Positions 61,061-64,000 of a stretch of 64,000 bases of DNA are shown here, in pieces. The notes beneath the pieces are model-generated. The model did not search any database. It was not told the origin of the DNA and worked only from the letters and a program-made list of their open reading frames with translations. This stretch comes from Bombyx mori. Lineage: Eukaryota > Arthropoda > Insecta > Lepidoptera > Bombycidae. The stretch covers positions 10,744,001-10,808,000 of the forward strand of contig NC_085114.1 of assembly GCF_030269925.1 (NCBI RefSeq), in the 5' to 3' direction. The position numbers and the translations under genes were made by a program. Position 1 is the first letter of the stretch; the number at the start of each line of letters is the position of its first letter.

Positions 61061-63488
61061 CTTCCCGTGGGTGTTGTAAAAAGCGACCGAAGTAGAACCG
61101 ACAGCAGTATTCTCTGAGAATCATACTGCTACGATCTCCAAATGGCGTTTAATGGTGCTAGGGTGTATTGTGGGATGGGGACGCACCGTCCTGCCTCGTT
61201 CTAGCGTCTAGCAATCAATTGTCCCTGTTTGAAGGGTGGGACAAATATAAAATATTGTCCCTGAAATTTCGACCTTATGTGTCAAGGTAGGTGACCATCA
61301 GGTGGGCCGTATACAAGCATGCGGCGCACCTGACGGTCAGTCAGTTTAGTCATGCCATGAGCAGACCAACGTTAAGTATTCTACGTAGGGCTCGTATGAA
61401 GAAGGACATGTCAGTGTGACATAAACATACTTAAATACCATATAGGCTCCGGTGCCATATAAGTAGCGTGAGCACTGAGCTCGTTCACTCATCTATGCAA
61501 TTAAAAACTACGATTAATTAAGTTTAAACGACTCCCTTATTGTTCTAAGGTGTTATGTCTGTAACAACAATACTAAGCAAATTGTGATTATAACTGACTA
61601 GGGTAGGTAATTAAAAAGGCCAAGGTTTCAGTAGAAAGTCCTTTACATATTTATTCAATTTAATTATAAAACTTAATAGAGGACAGAGGACATTCTTGTA
61701 ATAATTAATATCAATATCAAATAATTTTATTGAAAATTAAAGTCAAGTAATTTTGATGCCAATTTTTAGTGGCCATTATCGTAAAAGTAAATATCACAGT
61801 TCTTATTTAAAGTATTTGTGACCAAAACATTGTAAAAAGCTACTGATTGCTACGTTATATAAACTTATTTTGAAAAGTGTTTTCGCACAAGATTGACCCA
61901 TTTATATGGCTATAAATTATCTACTTTAATTTATAGTTATGTAGTTTCATTTTAAAATGAAACACATTTTGGGTTACATGATTTCAATATTGTATTTTCT
62001 CTTTATCCTAGAAATGAAAAAAATCTTATTGTATGCGGTAAACATTCCTTATTGTGGTTTTAACATTAAAATACAAAAATATCAAGTTAAATTTATTCTG
62101 TACAATATCTAACTACAATAAGCACCATTTTCATTCTACCATATTTCTCATTTATAATTCCATGAATTGGTAATGAAAATCTACAGACTTTTTGCAGCAA
62201 TTGAAATATCCTAATTTTGAGTAATTCTATAATTTCAGTTTCTTTAACGCTAAAACGTTTTAAATGTACAAATTAACTTTTACACTATATTAAATTTATG
62301 ATTATGGCAATTTAGGATATCTTACAAATTTTAATTACAAATATTAAATTTAAGTGTACCTCTGTTACCAGCATTTATAATAGTGTTAAATAAATTACTT
62401 AAAAAATTTCAAATTTTATATTATTTAGAGTACATACTTATAAAATACATAAAACTAGCAAATAATACACAACATTATCGTATCGTACAAATATGTTTGA
62501 TAAAGTAAGGCATTGGAGAATAAATGTTTTCAGCAACATACAATATATATCTCGGCATATTATAGCACGAGTGTACATATACATACATATGTCATACATT
62601 AATTAATGTATACAATACACGCATATACTACAATTTATACAGGATGTCCAACGGTTATTTCTCATAGCGAAGTAATGTAACATTTTACATATCTATAAAA
62701 TAAAATAAAAACACATTGTTGGTAGAGTGATTCTCAAAATGACTAAGATTCAATTAAATACAGAAAAGAGCAGTCCCGAAAGCTCATGGAAGAGAAAACG
62801 CCAAGCGCAAGCAAAGAGTATTGTAAGCGCGCGCAAAAAAAATGAAGGTAACGCTAATCGCCATATTGGATTGTTTCGATAACAGTCACAGGCTATCTAC
62901 AGGACGATCGATTTGTTAAAAAAATGTATTTTCTGTAAATTTATTCGTATCCTATTCCTGCAAATATAATTAGAGTATTTTACCATAATTTAATATAACC
63001 GCGGGATACCCTGTATTCTTCACAGTAAGAATATAATGATTTTATAATCACAATGCTATATAGATAAATGGCATAGACATCAAAGGACAAGACGAACAGT
63101 AACTGTACAGAAGCTAAACGAATGGTGTTATATACCTTACATGTCATTAACAAACGAAACACTCGATCATATTGAGATCAAAATGTACATATAGTAATAA
63201 CTATAGAAATAAAACTTGATACTTACAGCTAGTAATTAATCTAGTAAGTTCACAGGTATATATCTACATTTAATAATAATAGGAAATACAAAGGAGGCAG
63301 TGCAATTTTCGCAAATATTAAAAATTTAATTCTAGATTTTTATCAGACGTATTCTGGATATGTTTGCGTCGTTTTGAGTAAGTTTGATATTACAAATGGC
63401 TGAAGAAAAAGCGTAAGTCTTGTGTACTACTAAAGTTAAAATAAAAAAAGTGTATTCTGCGATTATTCTATAATAGTTCCAATCTACT
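61061..63488. other. Repeat debris, then AT-rich flank of the metalloproteinase gene
   Basis: From 61061 to about 61510 there are fragments of retroelements, including a diverged SINE tail (61230-61310, TTTGAAGGGTGGGACAAA, GACCATCAGGTGGGCCGT). From 61510 to 63488 the sequence is AT-rich without coding features; part is probably the 3' UTR of the minus-strand metalloproteinase gene. Confidence 0.45.
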
Positions 63489-63984
63489 TCAGTAAAATTG
63501 TAAAGACATATTGAGCGAAATAACTAGAGAAGAGATAAGTGCGATTAAGTTAGTTAAATGTAGCGTTGATGATGAACTCGGCGATCGTAAAGTAGATCCT
63601 GGTGCTGCAGGAGCGCGATAAGGATATTTTCGACCGCTTCTCTCTCCAGGACAACCCATCCAGAACGGGGCTGACGGAAGTTGTTGTTCGTGCTCCACTC
63701 GCATTTGCAGGTCGTTGAATTTCCAATATCCTTTTCCTTTGAAGAAATAGGTGTTCCCTGAAAATGTATGATTATAGAAATTATTACGACTTCTAATTAT
63801 CTACACACCAAAATTGTTATTTGAACTGAGTTTAATTTTTTTTAATGAATTTCTACTTATATTTAGTAGATAATTCGTACCGTCTTTCCATTGGAAAACA
63901 CTATCGATGTTGTATCCAACCCCCTTCCACATGGCCATATTACGGGGATAGTCCAGTTCTACTTTTCCTTCGTCTTCATCATAT
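63489..63984 (-). CDS. Matrix metalloproteinase, C-terminal hemopexin exons (partial)
   Basis: Two exons are inside the window: 63984-63881 and 63757-63489 (stop). They join in frame; the rest lies to the right. The sequence reads YDEDEGKVELDYPRNM, WKGVGYNIDSVFQWKDG, then NTYFFKGKGYWKFND and RVEHEQQLPSAPFWMGC, the last hemopexin blade of insect MMPs with its closing disulfide Cys. After MGC comes a 54-residue tail with a Ser-rich stretch (SPSSSSTLHLTN) and a hydrophobic end (LIALISSLVISL), which looks like a GPI-attachment signal. MMPs cleave extracellular matrix and surface proteins in tissue remodelling. Which insect MMP it is cannot be settled from this fragment. Confidence 0.9.
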
Positions 63985-64000
63985 CTGAAAATTAAATTAG

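Overview
This window is animal nuclear DNA and almost certainly lepidopteran, most likely Bombyx (silkworm). The genes have short exons with GT/AG introns, the background is AT-rich, and the spaces are full of tRNA-headed SINEs that I recognise as the Bombyx Bm1 type. There are also mariner, Helitron-like, LINE and Ty3/gypsy-type elements. The species call is inference; no database was consulted.

Protein-coding layout, left to right: (1) the 3' half of a BCR/ABR-type Rho GTPase-activating protein, plus strand, 1435-10725, eight exons; (2) a CRELD-family cysteine-rich EGF protein, minus, 17939-19063, one exon; (3) UTP3/SAS10, plus, 20772-23602, two exons; (4) Notchless (NLE1), minus, 23764-30443, nine exons, convergent with UTP3; (5) TM9SF3, plus, 31838-33565, one exon; (6) RBM19/Mrd1, minus, 34951-56549, fifteen exons reconstructed to an unbroken 890-residue frame with six RRMs; (7) COX19, plus, 58471-58728; (8) the last two exons of a matrix metalloproteinase, minus, 63489-63984, running off the right edge. 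UTP3 (small-subunit processome), Notchless (pre-60S maturation) and RBM19 (pre-rRNA processing) are all nucleolar ribosome-assembly factors lying within 36 kb.

Mobile DNA: intron 8 of RBM19 (39553-50693) is 11 kb and made largely of transposons. It holds a mariner copy nested in an older dispersed repeat. It also holds two nearly identical, full-length Ty3/gypsy-type retrotransposons placed head to head (41638-45968 minus and 45978-50235 plus), forming an inverted repeat of about 8.6 kb inside a transcribed intron. Each copy has an open Gag-Pol frame, a 178-bp LTR and an 18-base primer-binding site matching the tRNA-Pro type. Elsewhere there are several short terminal-inverted-repeat elements with visible target duplications (7851-8509, 10971-11348, 19765-20042, 24655-25263, 28444-28618), a solo LTR (1723-2020), and a DDE-transposon deletion derivative that splits a SINE (52844-54065). 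A second repeat family lies in matching position and orientation upstream of both UTP3 and RBM19.

The stretches 11349-17938 and 58729-63488 contain no gene I can support apart from repeats. I found no CRISPR array, operon or other prokaryote-type system. The strongest candidates for something new are the intronic inverted retrotransposon pair as a possible hairpin-RNA source, and the small inverted-repeat elements.
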